This document shows, one piece after another, positions 43,456 to 52,612 of a DNA stretch of 64,000 bases. The translations under genes and the position numbers were made by a program. Location of the stretch: positions 119,501 to 183,500 of the forward strand of contig NZ_CP119075.1 of NCBI RefSeq assembly GCF_029023725.1, in the 5' to 3' direction. The first letter of the stretch is position 1, and each line of letters opens with the position of its first letter. Below the pieces are notes generated by a model that saw only the letters and a program-made list of their open reading frames with translations, ran no database searches and was not told the origin of the DNA. The stretch is from Synoicihabitans lomoniglobus. Lineage in GTDB: Bacteria > Verrucomicrobiota > Verrucomicrobiia > Opitutales > Opitutaceae.

Positions 43456-45825
43456 ATGTCCTGGCTGTTTATTCCTCGGATTGTTCGACGTCAGCCGGCG
43501 TTTGCCGCGGCGGGAATCGGGGTCGTGGCGATGGGGGTCGCGCTGGCTGCGACGGCGGCGAGCTTGATCAATGCTTTGCTTTTTCGGCCGCTGCCGACGT
43601 TTGCGGGGGAACAGCTCCATCGGATCGACAGTGGCATCTATGACGGGATCATGACCGCGCCCGATACGCGCGATGTGATCGAGGAACTGGCCCCGCTACC
43701 GATCTTCAGTTTCAGTCATTGGAGTGGGGTCGAATACCGTCATGGGCACGGTGGCGGCACGCATCTCGTCGATCTGTGTGAAGTCGAGGGGGATGCGTTT
43801 GGAGTGTTGGGCTGGCGTCCGGAGCAGGGCCGCTTGCTGGCGGCGGCGGACTATTTGCCGGGGTCCGAGGCGGTGGCGGTGCTGTCGCACGCGTTTTGGC
43901 AGCAACAGTTGGGCGGCGGAGAGGTGCTCGATGAGCTCGTGAATCTCAATGGGGTGCCGTTTCGCGTCGTCGGGGTGTTGCCGGCCGAGTTTGACCGCGT
44001 GAAACGCACGCGGGTGCCGGATTTGTGGACCGCTTCGGTGCACGCCTCCGCGCCGTGGCGTTATGACAACCGCAATTTCAACAGCGAGACGGTCGTGGCC
44101 CGGATCGCGGATCCGGCTCATCTGCCTGAAACGCGGGTCCGGTTGACGGCGTTGAGCGAGCGGCTGCGGGCCGAGTATCCGGAGACCGACATCAGCATCG
44201 GCATGACCCTCAAGCCCGACGCTGCTGCCGCCGCCGAAGAATTGGGCGATCTGGTGGCCAAGAGCTACACCATCGCAGCGCTGATAGCAGGATTGTTGCT
44301 CGTGGCCTGTTTTAACGTCGGCAACATGCTGCTCGCCAATGCCTATCGGCGACAGCGGGAGTTTGCGGTGCGTCAGTCGTTCGGAGCCACGCCGGCCCAT
44401 CTGTTTCGTCTCTTGATTGGCGAGAGTATGAGCATCGCGTTGATCGGCGGCGCGCTCGGCACGGTGGCGGCGTTGGGGCTCACTCACTTGGTGGATCAAT
44501 TGGAATTTGGTCGCGCGGTGGACGTGGTCTTCGACGGGCGGGCGTTGGGATGGGCTTTGATGGTGACGCTGGTGCTCGGATTGGGCGGCGGACTGGTGCC
44601 TGCGTTGCAGATGAGTTTCCGGCCGTTTGGCGAACAACTGCAATCGGGAGCCCGCGGCACGGTGTCCACGCGCGTCGCGCAGGGACTGATCGTCGGTCAG
44701 GTCGCATTTTGTGCGGTGTTGCTGACCTGTTGTTTCCTCTTCTTGCAGTCGTTGCGCGCTTCGTTGCGGTGGGACCCGGGCATCGGCACGGAGAATTTGG
44801 TCTACGCGGACATCCACTTAAAGAGTGTGCTCGGCGAACGACGGACGACCGTGGTCCGGGAGCTGTTGGAGCGGGCGCGGGCGTTGCCCGGAGTCGAGAG
44901 TGCGGGCATGGCACGGGGACGACCGTTGGGCGGCGCGGGCAGCACGCAGATCCGCACGGAGCGTTGGGATCCGGCGGTCGAAGCCGACCATTGCTTTGCC
45001 AACAGCACGTTTTCGGTCGATGGTTGGTTCGCGAGTCTCGACGTCCCGTTTGTGGCAGGGCGCGACTTCCGCCTCGATGAGATCGTGTATCCGTTTGCGT
45101 ATGCCATTATCAACGAGTCGATGCGGGAACGGTTCTGGCCCGACCGCACCAATCACGAAGTGCTCGGGGCCGAGTTTCTGCCGTGGGGCAGCGGGACGAG
45201 TGTCCGTATCGTTGGTGTGGTGCGGGATTTTGCGATATCCCCGTGGACGCCGATAAGACCGCTTTGTGCGATTGGGCACTACGAAAACCGCATGGCGTTG
45301 CACCTGCGCACGGCGGGTGATCCGCGTTCGGTGCTGGCCGGCTTCGCCGCACTGTTGCGCGATCCGGGCAATGAGTTTGTCGCCGGTGACGTGGAGTTTT
45401 TTCCCGATGCGCAGGCTCGCGCGTTTGTCGATGTGGATTCGACGTTGCGGGTGACGGCGACGCTGGCGGGCGCGGCGCTGCTGCTGGCGGCCTGCGGCAC
45501 GTGGTTCATGACCCGGCAATGGGTGCGATTGCAACGTAAGGAGCTCGGTATCCGTTTGGCGATCGGGGCTACGCCCGAGAGCTTGTTATGGCGCACCGTG
45601 CGACGGTCGATCCGGTTGGCCGCCATGGGATTGGTGATGGGCGGCGCCCTGTCGTTTTGGCTCGCGGGTTACCTGCGGGATGTTTTGCCCGGCACGAATG
45701 GTGACGCGAGACCGGCTTTCGTTGCGGTGGTTGCCGTCACAGGCTTGGTGAGTCTCATCGCGAGCTATTTGCCCGCCCGACAGGTCATGGGAATCCAGCC
45801 GCGCGAAGTCCTCAACGAGGTGTGA
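43456..45825 (+). CDS. ADOP-type MacB/FtsX ABC permease D, divergent member
   Basis: Start at ATG 43456 (MSWLFIPRIVRRQPAFAAAG), 789 residues. The first membrane segment is followed by LINALLFRPLPTFAGEQLHR, as in other members, then a MacB_PCD domain, FtsX helices (MLLANAYRRQREFAVRQSFG), a second periplasmic domain and final FtsX helices. It departs from the others: LRKELGIRLAIGATP-like text is present as LQRKELGIRLAIGATPESLL, and the end is SYLPARQVMGIQPREVLNEV rather than the DPxxALR form. It is the only one of the four on the plus strand and has no neighbouring ATPase. Role unknown. Confidence 0.85.
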   Translation: MSWLFIPRIVRRQPAFAAAGIGVVAMGVALAATAASLINALLFRPLPTFAGEQLHRIDSGIYDGIMTAPDTRDVIEELAPLPIFSFSHWSGVEYRHGHGGGTHLVDLCEVEGDAFGVLGWRPEQGRLLAAADYLPGSEAVAVLSHAFWQQQLGGGEVLDELVNLNGVPFRVVGVLPAEFDRVKRTRVPDLWTASVHASAPWRYDNRNFNSETVVARIADPAHLPETRVRLTALSERLRAEYPETDISIGMTLKPDAAAAAEELGDLVAKSYTIAALIAGLLLVACFNVGNMLLANAYRRQREFAVRQSFGATPAHLFRLLIGESMSIALIGGALGTVAALGLTHLVDQLEFGRAVDVVFDGRALGWALMVTLVLGLGGGLVPALQMSFRPFGEQLQSGARGTVSTRVAQGLIVGQVAFCAVLLTCCFLFLQSLRASLRWDPGIGTENLVYADIHLKSVLGERRTTVVRELLERARALPGVESAGMARGRPLGGAGSTQIRTERWDPAVEADHCFANSTFSVDGWFASLDVPFVAGRDFRLDEIVYPFAYAIINESMRERFWPDRTNHEVLGAEFLPWGSGTSVRIVGVVRDFAISPWTPIRPLCAIGHYENRMALHLRTAGDPRSVLAGFAALLRDPGNEFVAGDVEFFPDAQARAFVDVDSTLRVTATLAGAALLLAACGTWFMTRQWVRLQRKELGIRLAIGATPESLLWRTVRRSIRLAAMGLVMGGALSFWLAGYLRDVLPGTNGDARPAFVAVVAVTGLVSLIASYLPARQVMGIQPREVLNEV

Positions 45826-45897
45826 GCCGGAGACGGTGCCGGGCCGTAGATTAGAGCCTTTTCGGCTTCCTTTTCCCGATGGTGCTCGGCGATCGGG

Positions 45898-47949
45898 TTA
45901 GGGGATCGGGATGGCGTAGATTTCGACGAGCAGCGTGCCGCCGGTGGTGTCGGTGCTGCCGACGTGGACGGTGTAGGGGCCGGGTTGGAGAGTGACGGTC
46001 ACGGCGGCGTCTTTGCTGTTCACCGGGAGGTCGAAGGCGCCGACGGCGGCGGAGGTCGCCTCGGTCGTGGCGGCGGTGCCGGAGAGGGCCCAGTCATCGT
46101 TGGTGGTGATGAGGGTGGTGTCGGCGTAGATCGTGAGTTGCGGATCGGCGAGGGCGTCGGTGATGCCGAACTCGCTGAGGCTGGGACCGATGGCGCGGAT
46201 GAGAAACGTCTTCGGACCTTCGCCCGTGACGACGAATCCCGGGATGATGATTTCGCCGCCGGGGCTCAGCGTGGCGCGCGCGGAAATGTTGGTGAGCTCG
46301 GTGGCGGCGTTGGTGTCGGCGGCGTAGATTTCAATCAACCCCGTGCTGGGCGCGCCGTCGGGGTCGATCAAGTGCGCCGTGTAGGCTCCCGGCTCGACCG
46401 TGGTGAGCACGGCGCTGTCGGCTCCGGTAGAGGGAAGGGCAAACGCGCCCACGGTTGCGCTGACATCGGCGATCGCGGTGGCGTTGGGCGCGGTGGTCCA
46501 GCTGGTGTTGAATGCGATTTCGGTCTCACCGGAAAAGAGGCGCAGGGTCGGAGCGGCGACGACATCGGTCGCGCCGAAGGTCGCCAGCTCCGGGCCGATG
46601 CCGCGGATGAGCAGTGTTTTCGGCGCAGTGCCGGTGACGACGAAACCGGCGACCAGAGCATCAATGCCCGAGCCGACGCGAGCCCGGGCGGACAGGTTGG
46701 ATAGGTGCGCGGTGGTGGATACGGGATCCTCGATGGCAGGGCTCGGATCCTCGTCGATCACATCGGGCACTTCGACGAAAGGGTCGCTGAATTTTTCGTC
46801 CGTGAGCAAGGCTTCGTCGGTGAGGGTATTGAGGAAGGCGATGATGGCGTTGCGGTCGTTGTTGTTGAGATTGATGCGACGCGCCTGACCGTTGGGGCCG
46901 ACGAGCACGTCGGAGAGTTGAGCGTGGTTTTGAATGCCGTTGTCATAAAAGTTCATGACCTGCTGCAACGTGTCGAAACGCCCGTCGTGCATGAAGGGAG
47001 CGGTGACCGCGATGTTGCGCAGGGAAGGGACTTTGAACTTGCCGGTGTCGTCGACATTGCCGGTGGCTTCGGCGATGCCGAGATCGTCAGTCGAGACACG
47101 GTCGAGTCCGTTGTTGGTGGCGGCCGAGGTGGCGCTGGCGTGGGACGTGCCGCGCGCGGGACTGATGAAGGCTTCCGTAGTGTGACAATCGATACACGAG
47201 ACCGGACGATTGCCGGCGTTCATGAAGACGGCTTTGCCCTGGTTTTCCTGATTGGTGAAGTTGGGGAAGGGTTGGAGCGGGTTGCTCACGGTGGCGCGGC
47301 CCTGGTCGTAGCGGCTGTTGACGCTCACGATGCTGCGCACGAATTGGGCGAGGGCGCGGGCGATGCGCGGGGCATCGATGTCGGGGCTGCCGAAGGCGTT
47401 TTGAAACAGCTCTGGATAGTAGTCCTCACCGGCCACGAGGGCGACGAGTTGTTCGAGGGTAAGGCCCATTTCCACTTCATCTTGAAACGGCATCAGCACC
47501 TGATCTTCGAGGGTGTCGGCGCGTTCGTTCCAGAAGAACTTGCCGGGATCGTAGAAGCGGGCGTTGGTGAGGCCCATGGAGTGTCGGCGCGTGGTGCCCC
47601 CGTCGAAGCCGAGACTGAGGCGGCGTGAATCGGAAAACGCGTGTTCCTGTTCGTGGCAGGAGGCGCAGGACACGGTGCCGTTGGCGCTGAGTTTGCGGTC
47701 GTAGAAGAGAACACGGCCGAGCGTGGCACCGTCGTTGGTGGTGGGGTTGGACGCCGGGGTGTTGTCGTTGTCGATGACGGCGTTTTGAAACGGCGAATCA
47801 TCGGGAAATTCGTTGGTCAAAAAATGACCCGGCAGCACGAGACCGGCGTAGTCGTGAGGGATCTCCGGCAGGACCGGAACGGTCTCCGCCGAGGCGATGA
47901 ACGAGCTGGTGGCGGCGAGTAAAAGAAGGGAAGGGAGTCGCAGGGTCAT
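45898..47949 (-). CDS. Secreted di-haem cytochrome c peroxidase with two C-terminal repeats
   Basis: 683 residues with a signal peptide (about 1-21). Two haem c sites are seen: C95-x2-C98-H99 (CASCHEQEHAF) and C252-x2-C255-H256 (CIDCHTTEAF). KFKVPSLRNIAVTAPFMHDG, with the Met ligand candidate, is the block usual in the CcpA/MauG family. That part ends near 405. Then two copies of a ~130-residue beta domain follow (about 415-548 and 549-683: LLIRGIGPEL.., FLIRAIGPSL..), related to the end of the haloperoxidase fusion at 18723-23213. Family role: peroxide reduction or oxidative modification in the periplasm or outside. It is monocistronic as far as seen. Confidence 0.9.
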   Translation of the reverse strand: MTLRLPSLLLLAATSSFIASAETVPVLPEIPHDYAGLVLPGHFLTNEFPDDSPFQNAVIDNDNTPASNPTTNDGATLGRVLFYDRKLSANGTVSCASCHEQEHAFSDSRRLSLGFDGGTTRRHSMGLTNARFYDPGKFFWNERADTLEDQVLMPFQDEVEMGLTLEQLVALVAGEDYYPELFQNAFGSPDIDAPRIARALAQFVRSIVSVNSRYDQGRATVSNPLQPFPNFTNQENQGKAVFMNAGNRPVSCIDCHTTEAFISPARGTSHASATSAATNNGLDRVSTDDLGIAEATGNVDDTGKFKVPSLRNIAVTAPFMHDGRFDTLQQVMNFYDNGIQNHAQLSDVLVGPNGQARRINLNNNDRNAIIAFLNTLTDEALLTDEKFSDPFVEVPDVIDEDPSPAIEDPVSTTAHLSNLSARARVGSGIDALVAGFVVTGTAPKTLLIRGIGPELATFGATDVVAAPTLRLFSGETEIAFNTSWTTAPNATAIADVSATVGAFALPSTGADSAVLTTVEPGAYTAHLIDPDGAPSTGLIEIYAADTNAATELTNISARATLSPGGEIIIPGFVVTGEGPKTFLIRAIGPSLSEFGITDALADPQLTIYADTTLITTNDDWALSGTAATTEATSAAVGAFDLPVNSKDAAVTVTLQPGPYTVHVGSTDTTGGTLLVEIYAIPIP

Positions 47950-48164
47950 GACAGGAAACGGGACGGGATTTCCGCGCAGTGACCGGACCCTAGGAAGCCG
48001 CGTTCCGTCGACGCACCCGACTTTACACCGGCTTAATTATTCTCCCGCAAATGGTCCGCATTTGGCCGCTGCCTTTACAGACGCTTAATCTTTTGTGCCT
48101 CAATCTACTCGTCCCGAAAGATCAATGGTTGATCACAGATTTCGCCGATTAACCCGGACTGATG

Positions 48165-48241
48165 GTAGGGCGGTTTCGCCGAAACCGCCGATCCTGTAGT
48201 CCGTCGACTCGACATCGGCGCGCTCGGCGAGCACGCCCTAC
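48165..48241. repeat. REP pair: type A (+) then type B (-)
   Basis: Type A at 48165-48189 is GTAG followed by GGCGGTTTCGCCGAAACCGCC-type hairpin. Type B, reversed, is at 48217-48241 (GGCGCGCTCGGCGAGCACGC and CCTAC). They point towards each other in the 308-base gap between the di-haem peroxidase and DASS genes. The rest of that gap (47950-48164) shows no gene; it presumably holds the peroxidase promoter. Confidence 0.75.
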
Positions 48242-48257
48242 CTCTCCCGTTCGAAAA

Positions 48258-49778
48258 CTAAGGCGTCACGATTGCCCAATCGGGGAGGACGTTGACTTCG
48301 ATACCGAAGACGAGCGGGCCGAGCAGCCACAGGACGCCGACGATGATGGGGACGAGCAACAGATTAAGCCACAGGCCGGTCTTGGCCATTTGCGGCAGGG
48401 TGATCGATCCACTGCCGAACACGATGGCGTTGGGCGGGGTGCCCACGGGCATCATGTAGGAGCAATTGGCGGCAAGGGCGGTGGGGGCGAGCAGCAGCAT
48501 CGGATGCTGGCCGAGGCTGATCGCCACGGCCGCGATCACGGGGAGAAACGTGGCGGCGGTGGCGGTGTTGCTGGTGAGTTCGGTCAGCATGAGGATGCCG
48601 AAACACAGGATCGCCACGATGAGGATGACGGGCAATCCGCCGAGGCCGGCCGTTTGATCGCCCAACCAAACCGAAAGTCCACTCGATTGAATGCGTCCGG
48701 CGAGGCTCAGTCCGCCGCCGAACAGCAACAACACATCCCACGGCAAGGCGCGGGCGGTCGCCCAGTTCATGATGGGTTGTCCGGGCCGATCACGATCGGG
48801 AAGGAGAAACAGCACAAACGCGCCGGCAATGGCGATGGTCGTGTCGTTGAGCATCGGCACGAAATCGGCGAGCAGCGGACGGAACACCCAGCACAGGGCG
48901 GTGAGGCTAAACACGATCGCGACGGTGCGTTCCGCGCCTTGAAACAGCCCCAGTTTGGCGCGTTCGCTCGCAATGAGTTCGCCGACGGCAGCCATCGGCT
49001 TTTCGCCGACCTGAAACACGAAACGCGTAAGCACCAGATATACGATAGGCAGGGCGATCAGCACGACGGGCACACCGATCATCATCCATTGGCCAAAGCC
49101 AATCGTGATGTCATACGAGCGCGCCATGAAGCCCGCCAGCAACGCGTTGGGCGGTGTGCCGATGAGGGTGCCCATGCCGCCGGTGGTCGCACCGTAGGCG
49201 ACCGCCAGCAGGAGTGCGGTGGCGAAGGCGCGGTTCTCGGGTTTATCACGCAACTCTTCCGGCAGAAGCGCGATGACCGAAATGGCGATGGGCAACATCA
49301 TGAGCGCGGTGGCGGTGTTGCTGACCCACATGCTCAACAGCGCGGCCGTCATGAGGAACCCGGCAATGATGCGACGCGGGCGGAGTCCGAGCACGCCGAT
49401 CAATCCGAACGCGATGCGTCGATGCAGGCCGGTGCGTTCCATGGCGAGGGCGAGCAGGAACCCGCCGAGAAACAGAAACACGATCGGGTTCGCGTAGGGC
49501 GGCATGACCTCTTTGATCGGGGCCAAGCCGCCGAGCGGAAACAGCACGATGGGCAGGAGTGCGGTCACCGGAATCGGCACGGTTTCCGAAATCCACCAAA
49601 TGGCCATCAGTCCCGCCACCCCCACGGTGCGCCAGGCCTCGTCGCTCATGCCGGCCGGGGCGGGCAACGTCCACGTGAGGATCAATACGAGCGGTCCCAA
49701 CACCGCGCCAATTTGCTGGCGGAGTCCGAAGCGAGGAGCAGAAGAGGAGGCGGGCGGGGTAGCGCGGGCAGGGGGCAT
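48258..49778 (-). CDS. DASS/SLC13 sodium:carboxylate symporter
   Basis: 506 residues with about 11-12 membrane helices. Both Na+-binding SNT motifs of the divalent anion symporter family are present: MWVSNTATALMMLPIAIS and LTSNTATAATFLPVIAAVAI, each next to a hairpin and a conserved proline-rich helix (GTLIGTPPNALLAGFM, MMPVGTPPNAIVFGSG). The length matches VcINDY and CitT-type carriers. Likely substrates are C4-dicarboxylates, citrate or related anions, taken up with Na+ across the inner membrane. It is monocistronic, flanked on both sides by REP elements. Confidence 0.92.
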   Translation of the reverse strand: MPPARATPPASSSAPRFGLRQQIGAVLGPLVLILTWTLPAPAGMSDEAWRTVGVAGLMAIWWISETVPIPVTALLPIVLFPLGGLAPIKEVMPPYANPIVFLFLGGFLLALAMERTGLHRRIAFGLIGVLGLRPRRIIAGFLMTAALLSMWVSNTATALMMLPIAISVIALLPEELRDKPENRAFATALLLAVAYGATTGGMGTLIGTPPNALLAGFMARSYDITIGFGQWMMIGVPVVLIALPIVYLVLTRFVFQVGEKPMAAVGELIASERAKLGLFQGAERTVAIVFSLTALCWVFRPLLADFVPMLNDTTIAIAGAFVLFLLPDRDRPGQPIMNWATARALPWDVLLLFGGGLSLAGRIQSSGLSVWLGDQTAGLGGLPVILIVAILCFGILMLTELTSNTATAATFLPVIAAVAISLGQHPMLLLAPTALAANCSYMMPVGTPPNAIVFGSGSITLPQMAKTGLWLNLLLVPIIVGVLWLLGPLVFGIEVNVLPDWAIVTP

Positions 49779-49911
49779 GGCGAGCGGGGGGCGAGTTCGT
49801 CACTTGCGACGAGCTTGATCGATCTGGCGTCAAATGCAGCGCCGTCACCGGCGGCATGGCAACGCCGCAACCGCCACATATTTATTCACCCGGTTGAATA
49901 GCGACTGCGGA

Positions 49912-50016
49912 GGCGCACTCGGCGAGCACGCCCTACCTGAACCTGCGATCTACGTGGCCGCGGTCCGCGTAGCATGCGCGTGGTGCCCGAGGTAGGGCGG
50001 TTTCGCCGAAACCGCC
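49912..50016. repeat. REP pair: type B (-) then type A (+)
   Basis: Type B, reversed, is at 49912-49936 and type A at 49992-50016, pointing away from each other, between the DASS gene start and the end of permease C. The remainder of the 273-base gap shows no gene. Compared with the 48165 pair, the order of the two units is inverted. Confidence 0.75.
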
Positions 50017-50051
50017 GAACTCGTTACCTTGGCTTTAGCGACGTCGTCCGC

Positions 50052-52469
50052 CTAATCCGTGTGCAGCGCTTTGACCGGATCGATTCGCGCCGCCTTGCGG
50101 GCGGGCAGGTAGCAGGCGACGAGCGCCACGATGACCAACCCAACCGTAACGAGGCCGATCACGATGCTGCTGTTGAGGTCCATGCGGGGCAACATGGTCG
50201 CGAGCAGACGAGATAGGCCCAGCGCTCCCAGCAGGCCCAGGGTGGCCCCGATGAGCGCGAGCCGCAGGCCGGCTTTGAGCACCAATCGCACGATGTTGCC
50301 CACTTGGGCGCCCAAGGCCATGCGGATGCCAAACTCGCCCGTGCGCTGGGCCACGGTGCGAGCGATCACGCCGTAGATGCCGAGCGAAGCGAGCGCCAGT
50401 CCGAGCAGCGCAAAGGCCCCCAACAGCGTGTTGATCAGACCAAAGTCCGACGTGGCGCGAGCGATGAAGTCCTCGGCCGGCATGAGGTCGCGCACCGGCA
50501 GGTCGGCATTGAGTTGTGTCATGGTTTGGCGCACCGGTTCGATCAACGTGACCGGGTCAACCCCGCGCGTGCGCAGCGCGATCCAGCTGTAGTGCCACGG
50601 CTCCTGGGCCATGGGGTGATAGATTTGAAAATCGTTGATGGGTTGCTCGGGGAAAACGTTTTGGGTGTTGGCCACGACGCCGACGATTTCCATCCACGTG
50701 ATTTCATCGGTGCCGGCTCGGGCCAGTCGGCGTCCGATGGGGTTTTCTTCGCCGAAGAGTCCGCGCGCCATCGATTCGTTGATGACCACCACCTTGGGGT
50801 TTTCCAGCGTGTCGTTGTCGGTGAACGTGCGGCCGGCCAGCACGGGTGTGCCGGTGGTCGCGAAATAGTGCGGCGTGATGCCGTTGACCCGCGCTCCGGG
50901 TTCCTGGCCGGCCACCGGAATTTCCTGCCCCTCGACCAAAAATTGGTTGGGACCGGTGAAGCCGAAGAACGGCATGGCGTAGGACAAGCTTGCGGATTCG
51001 ACCCCGGGTAACGACTCCAGTCGTTCGATCACCTGGCGTTGAAACGGTTCGATTTCCTCGGCGCCCGGGTAAGTGGCGGCGGGAAGCAGCACGGTGCCGG
51101 TGAGCAGGTTGTCGGCGTCCCAGCCGTAGTGGCGGTCGAGCATGCTGCGCGTGCCTTGCATGAACATGCCCGCGCCGGCGAGCAGCACAAAGGCGAGACC
51201 GAACTGACCCACGATCAGCAGGCTGCGCACGCGTTGTGAACCGCGGCTGCCGGTGGAACCGCGGGCGCCGCTTTTCAATGTGCCGTTGATATCGAGACGC
51301 AGCGCAAACAACGCCGGCGCCAGTCCGAATGCGAGCGCGGTGACCAGCGAAGCGAGTGCCGCAAACCCGAGCACGCGCCAATCAAGCGCCAGGATGAAAG
51401 CGCCATTGCCTCCGGTATCGATCGTCGCGGTGAGCCAATGCCCGGTCCAGATCGCGACTAAAATGGCGCATGCCCCACCGACCAGCGCGAGCAGCAGCGA
51501 CTCGGCGATCAGCGGTCGCAGCAACTGTCCGCGGGAAGCCCCGAGGGCACCGCGCACGGCAAATTCGCGGGAGCGGGAGATGGTGCGCGCCAGCAACAGA
51601 TTGGCGAGATTCGAGCACGCGATCAGCATGACGAACGAGGACAGTCCCACGAGCATGCCGACGATGCTGCGGCCGGTGTCATTCATGAACGTGTCCTCGA
51701 GCGGCACGGCGCGCCAGGCGGCGCCTTGGTTGGCGGTCGGGTGATCGGCGGCGAACTGGGTGCCGAGATTGGCGATGAATGCTTCACCCCGCGCGGCGGA
51801 CACCGCGGCATTGCGTCGACCGATGAGGCCCACCCATTGGGAGTTGCGATCGGTTTTTTCATCGGCGTTGAACCCGAGCGGGCGGAACAACTTCACCTGG
51901 CCGAAGAATCGGCGGTCATCGAAGGTGGCGGGCAGCACGCCCACGATTTCGTGGGATTCACCGTCGACCCGCACCACGCGACCGACGATGTCGGGGTCGG
52001 CCGCAAAGCGGTCCTGCCAATAGGGGTGGCTGATGATGAGCACCCGGTGATTGCCAAACGTTTCCTCTTCGGTGCGAAAGCCGCGACCGAGGAATGGAGC
52101 GACCCCGGCGGTGGGGAAAAAATTGGCCGAGATGCGCGCGCTGTTGACCATGTCGGCGGGTTGACCGGGTTCGGACAAACTCATGCCCCAGCCGGCGACG
52201 GCGGCGATGGAGCCAAAATCGGCCGTGGTGTCGGGCAGGTCCTGATAGTCGGCGGGAGAAAATCCGCCCCGGGGATTTTGGTTGGTGGTGCGATAAAGTT
52301 GCACGACCTGATCGGCGTCGGGCAGCGGCACCGGTCGCAGCATCAACGTGTTCAGCAGGCTGAACATGGCGGTATTGGCGCCGATGCCGAGTGCGAGGGT
52401 GAGGATGGCAATGCCGGTGAATCCCGGCGATTTGAGCAAAGAACGGACGGCGAAGGAAAACGTGTTCAT
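50052..52469 (-). CDS. ADOP-type MacB/FtsX ABC permease C
   Basis: 805 residues. It opens MNTFSFAVRSLLKSPGFTGI with LTLALGIGANTAMFSLLNTL, then a MacB_PCD domain (about 50-235), FtsX helices with LARTISRSREFAVRGALGAS, a second periplasmic part, and the final FtsX block with TVAQRTGEFGIRMALGAQVG. It ends YLPARKAARIDPVKALHTD. No ATPase gene lies next to it. Very similar in design to permeases A and B, so the three are probably paralogues. Function unknown within the MacB export class. Confidence 0.88.
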   Translation of the reverse strand: MNTFSFAVRSLLKSPGFTGIAILTLALGIGANTAMFSLLNTLMLRPVPLPDADQVVQLYRTTNQNPRGGFSPADYQDLPDTTADFGSIAAVAGWGMSLSEPGQPADMVNSARISANFFPTAGVAPFLGRGFRTEEETFGNHRVLIISHPYWQDRFAADPDIVGRVVRVDGESHEIVGVLPATFDDRRFFGQVKLFRPLGFNADEKTDRNSQWVGLIGRRNAAVSAARGEAFIANLGTQFAADHPTANQGAAWRAVPLEDTFMNDTGRSIVGMLVGLSSFVMLIACSNLANLLLARTISRSREFAVRGALGASRGQLLRPLIAESLLLALVGGACAILVAIWTGHWLTATIDTGGNGAFILALDWRVLGFAALASLVTALAFGLAPALFALRLDINGTLKSGARGSTGSRGSQRVRSLLIVGQFGLAFVLLAGAGMFMQGTRSMLDRHYGWDADNLLTGTVLLPAATYPGAEEIEPFQRQVIERLESLPGVESASLSYAMPFFGFTGPNQFLVEGQEIPVAGQEPGARVNGITPHYFATTGTPVLAGRTFTDNDTLENPKVVVINESMARGLFGEENPIGRRLARAGTDEITWMEIVGVVANTQNVFPEQPINDFQIYHPMAQEPWHYSWIALRTRGVDPVTLIEPVRQTMTQLNADLPVRDLMPAEDFIARATSDFGLINTLLGAFALLGLALASLGIYGVIARTVAQRTGEFGIRMALGAQVGNIVRLVLKAGLRLALIGATLGLLGALGLSRLLATMLPRMDLNSSIVIGLVTVGLVIVALVACYLPARKAARIDPVKALHTD

Positions 52470-52612
52470 GGGGGCAGGCGGCAGAAAGCGAGGGCGGGTT
52501 CAGATTCACTTACCCCCGGCCGAGGCCAAAAGTTACAGATATTCCATCGGGGCGGGATTTCCCTTGCTTGGGCCCCGGAGCCGAATCCACAAACGCCGCC
52601 CTTTTCTCCGCC

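Noticed and set aside
48162..49901. A 579-residue plus-strand open frame
   Set aside because: Antisense to the DASS transporter, whose SNT motifs make it clearly the real gene; the frame is rich in Gly, Arg, His and Gln without structure.
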